From: Humitalea sp038323655 | Lineage (GTDB): Bacteria > Pseudomonadota > Alphaproteobacteria > Acetobacterales > Acetobacteraceae | Reading direction: 5' to 3' | Length of the DNA stretch: 28,925 nt | Assembly (NCBI GenBank): GCA_038323655.1 | Contig: JBBQHE010000018.1 | Location: forward strand, 1-28,925 | Shown here: in pieces, positions 16,599 to 25,176 of the stretch | Numbering within the stretch: the stretch's first letter is position 1 | Layout of the letters: each line of letters opens with the position of its first letter | Notes under the pieces: model-generated | Databases searched by the model: none | What the model was told of the DNA's origin: nothing | Seen by the model: only the letters and a program-made list of their open reading frames with translations | Translations under genes and position numbers: made by a program

Positions 16599-17840
16599 TC
16601 AGGTCGTGGGCAGGGTGCAGCCGCCATCGGCGAGCGGGCGGAAGGCCTCGTTGCCAGGGGTGACGCCGATCTGCTTGTAGTAGTCCCAGGGGCCACGGCT
16701 TTCGGCCGGGGTCTTCACCTCGAACAGGTAGCAGGGGTGCAGCTTGCGCCCGTCCGACCGGATGGTGCCCTGGCCGAAGGCATCATCGTCGGTCGGCATC
16801 GCCTTCATGCGGTTGACGACATCCACGCCATTCGCCTTGGCCGCGGCCAGGCCCATGTCGGCCGCAACCTTCAGGTAATGCGTCACGGCACCATAGCACC
16901 CGGCATGGCCCATCGACGGCCAGTTGTTCTGCGCGCCATTGGCGACGATGCGTCGGGTCACCGCGCGGGTGCGTTCATTCAGATCCCAGTAGAAGGTTTC
17001 CGAACAGACCGCGCCCTGCGCCGTCGCCAGGCCGAGCCCGTTCACGTCATTGGCGAAGAGCAGAAGGCCTGCGACCTTCACACCGCGGCGCATCAGGCCG
17101 AATTCGCCCGCCTGCTTGACGCTGTTGATGGTGTCCACCCCGGCATTGGCCAGGCCCACCACCTTGGCGCGCGACGACTGCGCCTGCACCAGGAACGAGG
17201 AGAAGTCGGTCGTGCCCGGGAAGGGGTGGCGCACGGTGCCGAGCACCCGCCCGCCGGCGCCACGCACGAAGTTCGCGGTCTGCGTCTCCAGGCTGTGGCC
17301 GAAGGCGTAGTCGGCGGTGATGAAGAACCACGAGTCGCCGCCGGCGCGAACCAGGGCGGCACCGGTGGAACGGGCAAGCATCCAGGTATCATACGTCCAG
17401 TGCACGGTGTTCGGGCTACACTGCGCGCCGGTCAGCTCCACCGTCGCGGCCGTGCTGTTCAAATACACCTTGTTGCGTTCGCGCACGACGGTGTTCACCG
17501 CCAGGGCCACGCCGCTGTTCGGCACGTCGATGATGACATCCACGCCGTCGCGGTCGATCCATTGCCGCGCCAGGGTCACGCCAACATCGGGGCGGTTCTG
17601 GTGGTCGCCCACCACCACCTCGACGTTCCAGCCACGTGCGGCCACGCCGAAGTCCTGCACGGCGGTGCGTGCCGCGACGGCCGAGGTCGGGCCCGAGATG
17701 TCACGGAAAGGGCCCGACATGTCGGTCAGCACGCCGATCTTCAGCGTGTTCGCGGCCTGCGCGCCCGCCCTGCGCGTCATGCCGATGGACGGGGCGGCGG
17801 CCAGGGCCGCCAGGATGGCGCGGCGGTCGATCTTTTCCAT
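16599..17840 (-). CDS. Periplasmic substrate-binding protein, branched-chain amino acid/amide type (Peripla_BP_6)
   Basis: The 413-residue protein has a signal peptide with a twin arginine (DRRAILAALAAAP) and probable cleavage near AGAQA, so Tat or Sec export is possible. The mature start LKIGVLTDMSGPFRDISG is diagnostic of the LivK-like family. Later come RQWIDRDGVDVIIDVPNS, the hinge-region YAFGHSLE, and the C-terminal signature LHPCYLFEVKTPAESRGPWD. That last block is common in binding proteins of Acetobacteraceae and Burkholderiales that bind ligands other than leucine, so I leave the substrate open. Its ribosome binding site is the strongest in the liv set, consistent with the need for excess binding protein. 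Confidence 0.9.
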   Translation of the reverse strand: MEKIDRRAILAALAAAPSIGMTRRAGAQAANTLKIGVLTDMSGPFRDISGPTSAVAARTAVQDFGVAARGWNVEVVVGDHQNRPDVGVTLARQWIDRDGVDVIIDVPNSGVALAVNTVVRERNKVYLNSTAATVELTGAQCSPNTVHWTYDTWMLARSTGAALVRAGGDSWFFITADYAFGHSLETQTANFVRGAGGRVLGTVRHPFPGTTDFSSFLVQAQSSRAKVVGLANAGVDTINSVKQAGEFGLMRRGVKVAGLLLFANDVNGLGLATAQGAVCSETFYWDLNERTRAVTRRIVANGAQNNWPSMGHAGCYGAVTHYLKVAADMGLAAAKANGVDVVNRMKAMPTDDDAFGQGTIRSDGRKLHPCYLFEVKTPAESRGPWDYYKQIGVTPGNEAFRPLADGGCTLPTT

Positions 17841-17846
17841 GGTGTT

Positions 17847-17853
17847 CCTCCTT
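17847..17853 (-). promoter_or_regulatory. Consensus ribosome binding site of the LivK-type binding protein
   Basis: AAGGAGG lies six bases before ATG 17840 on the minus strand. It is the best Shine-Dalgarno in the long operon and fixes this start. Confidence 0.8.
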
Positions 17854-17863
17854 CGTATTGCGT

Positions 17864-18560
<697 letters not shown>

Positions 18561-18568
<8 letters not shown>

Positions 18569-19349
18569 GCGCGACCTCGGTGCCGAGATAGGCCGCGATC
18601 ACCTCGGGGTTGCGCGACACCTCGGCATAGGGGCCCTCGGCGAGCACACGGCCGCGGGTCAGCACGGTAATGGTGTCGCAGAGTCCCTCGACCACCTTCA
18701 GGTTGTGCTCGACCATCAACACCGTCCGGCCGACCGCGACCCGCTTCACCAGGGCGACGATGCGATCCACGTCCTCATGCGTCATGCCGGCGGTGGGTTC
18801 GTCCAGCAGCATCATCTTCGGGTCCATCGCCAGCGTGGTCGCGATCTCCAACGCGCGCTTGCGGCCATAGGGCAGGCTGCCGGCGGTGACCGTCGCGTAT
18901 TCGGTCAGCCCCACATCCTCCAGCAACGCCATGGCGCGGTCGTTGTAGCGGATGAGCAAGCCCTCGCTGCGCCAGAAATCGAAGGAAGCACCACGTTCGC
19001 GCTGCAAGGCCAGGCGAACGTTCTCCAGCACGCTCAAATGCGGGAAGACGGCGGAAATCTGGAAGGAACGGATCAGCCCCAGCCGCGCGACCTCGGCTGG
19101 CTTGAGGCGCGTGATATCCTGCCCGTCGTAGCGAATGACGCCGCGGGTGGGCTGGAGGAACTTGGTGAGCAGGTTGAAGCAGGTGGTCTTGCCCGCACCG
19201 TTCGGGCCGATCAGCCCGTGGATCGTGCCGGCCCGCACCGAGAGCGCGACCTCGGAGACCGCGACGAAGCCGCGAAATTCCTTGGTCAGACCCTCTGTTT
19301 CCAGCAAGGGCCGGGCCTCGCCCTGCCCTCCTGAGATCGGCTGCTGCAC
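18561..19349 (-). CDS. livG: Branched-chain amino acid-type ABC ATPase LivG
   Basis: The protein has Walker A GPNGAGKTT at about 48-56, the long LivG-specific insert GLIRSFQISAVFPHLSVLENV, Walker B MMLLDEPTAGMTHED (the LivG form), H-loop VEHN and the C-terminal PEVIAAYLGTE. The signature loop reads LPYGRKRALEIA instead of the usual LSYGEQRLLEIA, a modest deviation. I place the start at GTG 19349 because GGGAG lies seven bases upstream; the frame is open to GTG 19394 without a good site there. This is the first gene of the minus-strand transporter run. Confidence 0.9.
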
Positions 19350-19398
19350 GCACACACTCCCTGCCGCAAGCGCGGGGGTGAGCAGGGCGCACACCCCG

Positions 19399-19464
19399 TG
19401 TCATGCCTCCCCGGCGCTTGTTGTTCTTATGCCTGACTTACTGCCCGCGACAGGGCTGTCATGC
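19399..19464 (-). promoter_or_regulatory. Probable control region upstream of livG with repeats
   Basis: The 207-bp spacer between the doxX stop and livG contains two direct copies of TGTCATGC (19399-19406 and 19457-19464). It also contains an inverted repeat GACAG-gg-CTGTC at 19449-19460 that overlaps one copy. On the minus strand a TTGCAT (19461-19466) could serve as a -35, but no good -10 follows at normal spacing, so the promoter itself is not established. A short stem CCGGC/GCCGG at 19514-19528 lies nearer the doxX end. The region is the only place where a promoter for the eleven-gene run could obviously sit. Confidence 0.3.
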
Positions 19465-19556
19465 AAGGGGCGCGTGGATTGTGTTACGCGGCGCGCGGCG
19501 GAAAGCACCGCCACCGGCGACAGGCCGGCAGAGACTCGCACACGTCGTCAGGCCGC

Positions 19557-19982
19557 TCAGCGGCGGCGTTCCAGAAGCCGTTCGACCGAATAGGGCCCGG
19601 CGCCGTGCAGGGCGATCAGCAGCAGCACCGCCGCCCACATCGCCGGATACTCCCAGCCACCGCGCGCCCAGGCGAAGCCATTGGCCCAGGTGACGAAGAA
19701 GGCGATGAAGGCCAGGTGCCCTGCCGCGATCGCCGCGGCCGGCCGGGTCAGCAGCCCCAGCAGGATCAACAGCCCGCCCAGGATTTCGACGCCGATCACA
19801 AGCCAGGCGAAGGGCATCGACGGTTCGATCCCGCGGCGCGCCAGCCCGGCGGCGAAGGCAGCCGCGCCCGCTTGCCATTTCGGCCAGCCATGCGCCACCA
19901 GGAAGCCGCCCGCGACCAGGCGCAGCAGCAGGTAGCCCACAGGTTCCAGCAGGTTACAGAACCGATCGACGGCCGCACGCAT
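19557..19982 (-). CDS. DoxX family membrane protein
   Basis: The protein of 141 residues has four membrane helices and the DoxX pattern: LLRLVAGGFLVAHGWPKW at the N-terminus, GVEILGGLLILLGLLTRPAAA in the middle and a C-terminal YSVERLLERR tail. DoxX proteins accompany very different oxidoreductases, including thiosulfate:quinone oxidoreductase and dioxygenases, and their exact biochemical role is mostly unknown. ATG 19982 overlaps the TGA of a preceding 21-codon ORF (TGATG) and has no Shine-Dalgarno of its own; a GTG at 19985 is adjacent. It is the last gene of a coupled set with the dioxygenase-like and decarboxylase-like genes. Confidence 0.88.
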   Translation of the reverse strand: MRAAVDRFCNLLEPVGYLLLRLVAGGFLVAHGWPKWQAGAAAFAAGLARRGIEPSMPFAWLVIGVEILGGLLILLGLLTRPAAAIAAGHLAFIAFFVTWANGFAWARGGWEYPAMWAAVLLLIALHGAGPYSVERLLERRR

Positions 19983-20047
19983 CACGGCACGCGCCGTTCG
20001 CGGGCGGGCCGGGCCGGTGGGATGCCGGTACCGGTCGGGTGCGTCAT
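19982..20047 (-). CDS. 21-codon micro-ORF coupled to the DoxX gene
   Basis: An ATG at 20047 follows a near-perfect GGAGGA eight bases upstream, which itself overlaps the stop of the preceding gene (TAGGAGGA). The ORF runs 21 codons to a TGA that overlaps the doxX ATG as TGATG. The product is rich in Pro, Arg, Gly and Thr (it starts MTHPTGTGIPPARP) with no hydrophobic stretch. It contains the perfect palindrome CCGGTACCGG at 20025-20034. Either it is a leader whose translation delivers ribosomes to doxX, or a true start of a longer DoxX that was broken by a frameshift. I know no named family. Confidence 0.45.
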   Translation of the reverse strand: MTHPTGTGIPPARPARERRVP

Positions 20048-20054
20048 GTGGGCT

Positions 20055-20060
20055 TCCTCC
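20055..20060 (-). promoter_or_regulatory. Strong ribosome binding site before the micro-ORF
   Basis: GGAGGA on the minus strand, eight bases from ATG 20047. It is out of frame with doxX, which begins 65 bases further on without its own site. This is why the micro-ORF deserves to be annotated. Confidence 0.6.
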
Positions 20061-20917
20061 TATGCGATCTGCGCGGGCAGGCCCGCGAAAGCGTCATCGA
20101 TCGTCATCGCCCGCGGTAGCATGCCCTGCGCCAGCATGAACCCGGCGGCCAGCGCGATGGCGGGCGTCAGTGCTGCCCGGCCGAAGGGCAGCGAAGCCGC
20201 CCCGCGCGCGGCGGCCAGCATCCCGACCAGCTCGCCGACCAGCTCCGGCTGCGCCTCTGCCAGGGCCTGTCGCAACACCACCAGGTGATTGGTCGGCACG
20301 AAGCCATGCCGCCCCAGGAAGGCCGCCCCCGCGGCGCCGGGGTCGGGAAAGACCGTGCGCAGCCCGGGGTCATCCGGCAGGTCATTTCCCAGGATCGCGG
20401 CATCGACCGCCCCCGATCGCAGCATGGCCAGCAGATCCGCGCCCGGCGGCGCGCGCGTCACGAAGACCGGGTCGGCGTAGTCGGGCACATGCGCGTCCTC
20501 GAACGTCGTCCAGCCGATCTCCCCGGCGGCGATGCCGTGATCCTCGGCCAGGATCCCGCGCAGCCACATGCCGGTGGTCTGGCTATAGGCCCGCACGCCG
20601 ATCCGCCGCCCACGCAAGTCGCCCGGGCCGCAGATGTCGCTGTCCGCCCGGCACAGCAGCGCGGCTTCCTGGAAGCGGGCCGCCACCACAACCGGCAAAA
20701 GCACCAGGGGATAGCCCCAGGCGCGGGCCTGGAGGAACGTCGCGATGGCCATTTCGCTGACGTCATAGGCCGCCCGGCGCACCATCGGCGCGAAGGCGCG
20801 CGAAATCGGCGCGACGGCGGCAAAATCCAGCGCCAGCCCGGGCGAGCGGACACTGCCGTCGAACAACGCCGCGGTATGCGGATAGCGGCCGAGGGCGGCC
20901 GTCCAGGTCGTGGTCAT
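20060..20917 (-). CDS. 4,5-dihydroxyphthalate decarboxylase-like protein (periplasmic-binding-protein-like fold)
   Basis: The 285-residue protein has no signal peptide, so it should be cytosolic. The stretch ISRAFAPMVRRAAYDVSEMAIATFLQARAWGYPLVLLPVVV at about 38-79 matches my memory of the Pht5-type 4,5-dihydroxyphthalate decarboxylases, as do CGPGDLRGRRIGVRAYSQTTGMWLRGIL and the later FEDAHVPDY. These enzymes use a binding-protein fold to remove a carboxyl group from an ortho-dihydroxy aromatic acid. It is shorter than the ~330-residue characterised type. Coupling by ATGA overlap (20914-20917) to a ring-cleaving dioxygenase-like gene supports a catabolic role; the actual substrate is unknown. 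A cytosolic TauA/NMT1-like binding protein is the alternative. Confidence 0.7.
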   Translation of the reverse strand: MTTTWTAALGRYPHTAALFDGSVRSPGLALDFAAVAPISRAFAPMVRRAAYDVSEMAIATFLQARAWGYPLVLLPVVVAARFQEAALLCRADSDICGPGDLRGRRIGVRAYSQTTGMWLRGILAEDHGIAAGEIGWTTFEDAHVPDYADPVFVTRAPPGADLLAMLRSGAVDAAILGNDLPDDPGLRTVFPDPGAAGAAFLGRHGFVPTNHLVVLRQALAEAQPELVGELVGMLAAARGAASLPFGRAALTPAIALAAGFMLAQGMLPRAMTIDDAFAGLPAQIA

Positions 20918-21876
20918 GCGTCCTCACCCGGCAGCGGCGGCGTGCCGTGCGTGTGGAAGCTGTCGATCGTCTTCAGCCCCCAGGCCTGGCCTTTCCGGCG
21001 TTCCGCCTCGGTCCAGGTGATTGGCTTCCAGTCGGGCGCCAGCACCAGCCGCGCCCCGGCGTTGGCAACCTCGACACGGTTGCCGCCAGGTTCCCAGACA
21101 TAGAGGAAGAAGGTCTGCTGGACCGCATGCTTGTGCGGCCCCGTTTCGATGAAGACGCCGTGCTCCAGAAAGATATCGGCGGCCTGCAGGATCGCCTCCC
21201 GGCTGTCCAGCGCGAAGGTCACGTGATGGAAGCGCCCACCGACGCCATGCGCTTCCTTGGTGAAGGCGAAGTCGTAAGACTTGTTGGTGGCGGTCAGCCA
21301 CATCCCCGCCTCCTCGCCGCTGTCCAGCACGATGCGTTCGGTCAGGCGCAGTCCCAGCGTGGCCTCGAAGAATTCGCGGCAGGCGCGCACATCGACCGCC
21401 AGGCAGTTGAAGTGGTCCAACCGGCGCACGTTGACCCCGCGCGCGGGAAAGCGCTGGGCCTGGTTCTTTAGCGCGGGGCGCAGTTCCGGCGGCGGATCGT
21501 ACCACTCCGTCTCCCAGTAGAGTTCGAAGACATGGCCGTCAGGGTCGCGAAACCGCCAGCCCGTGCCGTGGCTGCTTTCATGCGGCCAGACCTCGGTGCC
21601 GGCCGCGCGCAACGCCGCCAGGCGCCGCTCGAGCGCCTGGGCGCTGCGGGTGCGAAAAGCGGCGTGGCCAAGACCCGAGGTATGGGAGGCGGTCAGTTGC
21701 AGGGAATAGCGTTCGTAATCATCCCAGCCGCGCAGAAACACGCTGTCGCCCTGGCGCCCGCTTTCGGTCATGCCCATGACATCGACGAAAAACCGCAGCG
21801 AGGCTTCAGGCCGGGGCGTCAGCAACTCGATGTGACCCAGGTGGGCCACGTCCATGATCGGTTCCGGGGCGAGCAT
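20914..21876 (-). CDS. Two-domain extradiol dioxygenase (VOC / catechol 2,3-dioxygenase type)
   Basis: The 320-residue protein repeats the vicinal-oxygen-chelate unit: an N-terminal domain opening HLGHIELLTPRPEASLRFF (about 12-30) and a catalytic C-terminal domain opening RRLDHFNCLAVDVRACREFF (about 151-170). The 2-His-1-carboxylate iron site is readable as His155, His217 or His218 in RFHHVTF, and Glu269 in GGNRVEVAN; a conserved Tyr lies in FFLYVWEPGG. Such enzymes cleave catechols next to the hydroxyl pair using Fe(II) and O2. ATG 21876 is preferred because GGAAGGA lies about eight bases upstream. It heads the operon with the decarboxylase-like gene, micro-ORF and doxX. The exact catechol is not predictable. 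Confidence 0.85.
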   Translation of the reverse strand: MLAPEPIMDVAHLGHIELLTPRPEASLRFFVDVMGMTESGRQGDSVFLRGWDDYERYSLQLTASHTSGLGHAAFRTRSAQALERRLAALRAAGTEVWPHESSHGTGWRFRDPDGHVFELYWETEWYDPPPELRPALKNQAQRFPARGVNVRRLDHFNCLAVDVRACREFFEATLGLRLTERIVLDSGEEAGMWLTATNKSYDFAFTKEAHGVGGRFHHVTFALDSREAILQAADIFLEHGVFIETGPHKHAVQQTFFLYVWEPGGNRVEVANAGARLVLAPDWKPITWTEAERRKGQAWGLKTIDSFHTHGTPPLPGEDA

Positions 21877-21970
21877 CGCGGCGTCCTTCCCCGCCGCATG
21901 ACGACGCGACGTGTACCGCAAGGCTAGGCGTGACCACCCCGGCCGATGCTATCGCCAAATGCGGCAGGCC

Positions 21971-21986
21971 ATGCCGGCTTCGGCAT
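21971..21986 (-). terminator. Hairpin after the RND pump gene
   Basis: ATGCCG and CGGCAT form a perfect six-base stem with a four-base loop, six bases after the TAG of the RND pump gene. Only a short, broken T stretch (gcattt) follows on the minus strand, so this is a weak terminator candidate. Confidence 0.35.
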
Positions 21987-21992
21987 AGGCTG

Positions 21993-24900
21993 CTATTCGG
22001 CCGCGACGGGGGCGTGCGGGCGGGACTTGGCGGCGAGTTTCGCGGCCTCGTCCAGAACCACCGGGGCGCGGCTTTCCAGGTCGGCCAGCAGCCGCTCGAT
22101 TGCCCCCGCCGGCTTGGTGAAGGGCGCCAGCATCAGATACAGCGCCGGGATGGCAAAAAGCGTCACCACGGTCGAGACGGTAATGCCGCCGACGATCACG
22201 ACGCCAAGCGCCATGCGGCTTTCCGCCCCCGCCCCTGTCGCCACCGCCAAAGGCACAGCGCCCAGAACCGTCGCGATCGAGGTCATCAGGATCGGTCGCA
22301 GTCGCACCACGGAGGCTTCCAGCGCCGCCTGCTTCACCGACAGCCCGCGTTCACGCAGTTGGTTGGCGAATTCCACCACCAGAATGCCGTTCTTCGCCAT
22401 CAGCCCGATCAGCAGGATCATGCCGATCTGGCTGAAGATGTTCAGCGTCTGCCCGGTCAGGTGTAGGGCCAGCAAGCCACCGGTCAGCGCCAAGGGCGTG
22501 GACAGCAGGATGATCAGAGGGTGGATGAAACTCTCGAACTGCGCCGCCAGCACCAGGTACACGACGATCAGCGCCATCAGGAAGGTGACGTAGAGCGCCG
22601 AGGAACTGTCGCGGAACTCCAGCGACTGCCCGCGGTAGGAGATGCGCGCATCCGGCGGCAGCACCTCGCGCGCGACGCCATCCATGAAGTCCAGCGCCTC
22701 GCCGAGCGAATAGCCGGGGGCCAGAGAGGCTGTGATGGTGATCGCCCGCACGCGATCGGCGCGCGCCAGCGTCTGCGCCCGCGCCCTTTCGGTCAGGGTG
22801 ACGAGGTTGGACAGCGGGATCAGCCCACCGTTGGACCGAACAAAGATGTTCTGCAGGTCGTAGGGCGTCACCCGGTCGCGGTCATGCGCCTGGATCAGCA
22901 CGCGGTATTCCTGCCCGCCATCGACGTAGGTGCCGACTTCGCGGGAGCCGAGCATGGTCTCGATCGTCCGCCCGATCGCCTGGATGGACACGCCGAGGTC
23001 GGCGGCCTTGCGGCGGTCGATATCCACCCGCAACTCGGGCTTGGTCTCGCGGTAGTTGTTGTCCAGGTTCAGAAGGCGCGGGTTGCTGCGCGCCCGTTCC
23101 ATGAAGCGGTCGCGCCACTGGACCAGCGTGTCGTAGTCGGGCCCGCCGATCAGGAACTGCACAGGCGGCTGGAACCCCGACTGGCCGAGGCTGGGCGGGA
23201 TCAAGGTGAACGCGCGCACGCCGGTCATCGCCGCCACGGCAGGGAAGAGCTCGGCCGAGATCGCCTGCGCCTTGCGGTCGCGCTCGTTCCAGGGGGCCAG
23301 GCGGATGAAGACATTGGCGATGTTGCCGACCGAGGGTCGCTGTTGGCCGCCCATCACGGCGAAGACGCTCGCAGCCTCACCGCTCTCCATGTAGCGCGCC
23401 GCCAGCCGTTCTACGCGTTCGACATGTTCGCGCATGTAGTTGAACGAAGCGCCCTCCGGCCCCGTCATCGGCATGATGACGACGCCGCGGTCTTCGGTTG
23501 GCGTGAATTCCTTGGGGATGATGGTGAACAGCACCAACGCCAGCCCCGACAGCGCCGCAGAAATGCCCAGCGTCAGCACCGGGGCTGCCAGCGCGCCCCG
23601 CAGCAGCCAGCGAAAACCCTCGTTCATGTAGTGGAACAGGGGTTCGGTCATGCGCACGAAGCGGCCTTCGCTGCCGTGCGGGCGCAGCAGCTTGCTGCAC
23701 ATCATCGGCGTCAGCGTCAGCGCGACCAGGCCCGAGAACAGTACCGAGGCCGCCAGAGCCATGCCGAATTCGGTGAACAGTCGCCCCACATTGCCCTGCA
23801 TGAAGGACAGCGGCAGGAACACCGCGACCAGCACCAGCGTCGTCGCGATCACGGCGAAGGCGATTTCGCGCGACCCGCGCAGCGAAGCAAGCAGCGGATC
23901 CTCGCCTTCCTCGATGCGCCGATGCACGTTCTCCAGCACCACGATGGCGTCATCGACCACGAGGCCGATGGCCAGCACGAGGCCCAGCAGGGTCAGGATG
24001 TTGATCGAGAAGCCCAAGGCCGCCATGGCGACGAAACTCGCCACCAGCGACACCGGGATCGCGACCGCGGGGATGATGGTCGCGCGAAACGAACGCAGAA
24101 AGAAGAAGATGACGCCCACCACCAGCACCAGGGCGGTGACCAGCGCGTGCTCGACCTCATAGATCGATTGGCTGATGAACAGGCTCTCGTCATAGCCGAA
24201 GTCGATGGTCAGCCCGGGCGGCAGCCCGGTGCGGATCAATTCCACCTCCTTCTTCACGCCCTCGGCGACCGACAGGGTGTTGGCCGTGCCCTGGCGAAGG
24301 ATGCCGATGCCGATGCCCGGACGGCCATTGATGCGATATTCGCCGCGCGCATCGTCCGGCGCGACCTCCACCGTCGCGACATCGCCCAGCAGCACCTGCG
24401 CGGCGCCGGGGGTCGCGTTGCCGGGGCGGGAGACCACCACGGCGCGGAACTGTTCGGGCCGGCTGAGCCGGCTGTCGGTGCGGACGGTCAACTCGCGCTG
24501 GGCGCTGTCCAGCCGCCCGCCCGGCAGTTCGATGTTCTCCCGCCGGATCGCGTCTTCCACGTCCTGCACGGTCAGCCCGCGGGCCGCGAGCGACTGGCGG
24601 TCGAGCCAGACGCGCATGGAAAACCGCCGCTCGCCCTGCAGGATCACCTGGGCCACGCCCTCGACGATCGCCAGGCGATCGACGAAACGCCGGCGCGCGA
24701 TGTCGGTGACCTCCATTCCGGAATACACATCCGACGACAGCGCCAGCCACAGGATAGGCCGGGTGTCGCCATCGACCTTGGCCACGATCGGCTGGTCGGC
24801 CGCTTCCGGCAGGCGCGCGAGCACGCGGGCGACGCGGTCGCGCACGTCATTGGCCGCGGCATCCACATCGCGGCTCAGCTTGAATTCCAGCACCACCTGA

Positions 24901-25166
24901 CTGCGTTCGTCGCGCGACTGCGAGGAGATGATCTTCACCCCCTCGATCCCGGCAACGGCGCCCTCGATCAATTCGGTGATCTGCGTATCCACGATGGCGG
25001 CGGATGCGCCGCGATAGGTCGTGGTCACCTGCACGACCGGCGGGTCGATCTGCGGCAATTCGCGGATCGGCAGCGAGGTCAGCGAGGCGATGCCGAGCAC
25101 GATCATCATCAGGCTGACGACGGTGGCGAAGACGGGGCGCTTGATCGACAGGTCGGTCAGGGACAT
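21993..25166 (-). CDS. RND multidrug efflux pump, inner-membrane transporter (HAE1/AcrB-like)
   Basis: The 1057-residue protein has the normal length and layout of HAE1 pumps: first helix after SIKRPVFATVVSLMMIVLGI, a large periplasmic porter loop, helices 2-6, a second loop and helices 8-12. The proton-relay pair Asp405-Asp406 is present in GLVVDDAIVVLENVHRR, and so are FFLRSFRATIIPAVAIPVSL, LTLTPMMCSKLL and FSQIGMILLIGLMAKNGILVVEFANQLR. It drives proton-coupled export of drugs or other amphiphiles as a trimer with the adaptor encoded 10 bp upstream. A GAGG overlapping the adaptor's stop codon is the ribosome binding site. No outer-membrane channel gene is in the window, so a TolC-like partner must be elsewhere. 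Confidence 0.95.
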   Translation of the reverse strand: MSLTDLSIKRPVFATVVSLMMIVLGIASLTSLPIRELPQIDPPVVQVTTTYRGASAAIVDTQITELIEGAVAGIEGVKIISSQSRDERSQVVLEFKLSRDVDAAANDVRDRVARVLARLPEAADQPIVAKVDGDTRPILWLALSSDVYSGMEVTDIARRRFVDRLAIVEGVAQVILQGERRFSMRVWLDRQSLAARGLTVQDVEDAIRRENIELPGGRLDSAQRELTVRTDSRLSRPEQFRAVVVSRPGNATPGAAQVLLGDVATVEVAPDDARGEYRINGRPGIGIGILRQGTANTLSVAEGVKKEVELIRTGLPPGLTIDFGYDESLFISQSIYEVEHALVTALVLVVGVIFFFLRSFRATIIPAVAIPVSLVASFVAMAALGFSINILTLLGLVLAIGLVVDDAIVVLENVHRRIEEGEDPLLASLRGSREIAFAVIATTLVLVAVFLPLSFMQGNVGRLFTEFGMALAASVLFSGLVALTLTPMMCSKLLRPHGSEGRFVRMTEPLFHYMNEGFRWLLRGALAAPVLTLGISAALSGLALVLFTIIPKEFTPTEDRGVVIMPMTGPEGASFNYMREHVERVERLAARYMESGEAASVFAVMGGQQRPSVGNIANVFIRLAPWNERDRKAQAISAELFPAVAAMTGVRAFTLIPPSLGQSGFQPPVQFLIGGPDYDTLVQWRDRFMERARSNPRLLNLDNNYRETKPELRVDIDRRKAADLGVSIQAIGRTIETMLGSREVGTYVDGGQEYRVLIQAHDRDRVTPYDLQNIFVRSNGGLIPLSNLVTLTERARAQTLARADRVRAITITASLAPGYSLGEALDFMDGVAREVLPPDARISYRGQSLEFRDSSSALYVTFLMALIVVYLVLAAQFESFIHPLIILLSTPLALTGGLLALHLTGQTLNIFSQIGMILLIGLMAKNGILVVEFANQLRERGLSVKQAALEASVVRLRPILMTSIATVLGAVPLAVATGAGAESRMALGVVIVGGITVSTVVTLFAIPALYLMLAPFTKPAGAIERLLADLESRAPVVLDEAAKLAAKSRPHAPVAAE

Positions 25167-25176
25167 CGGCGCGGCC

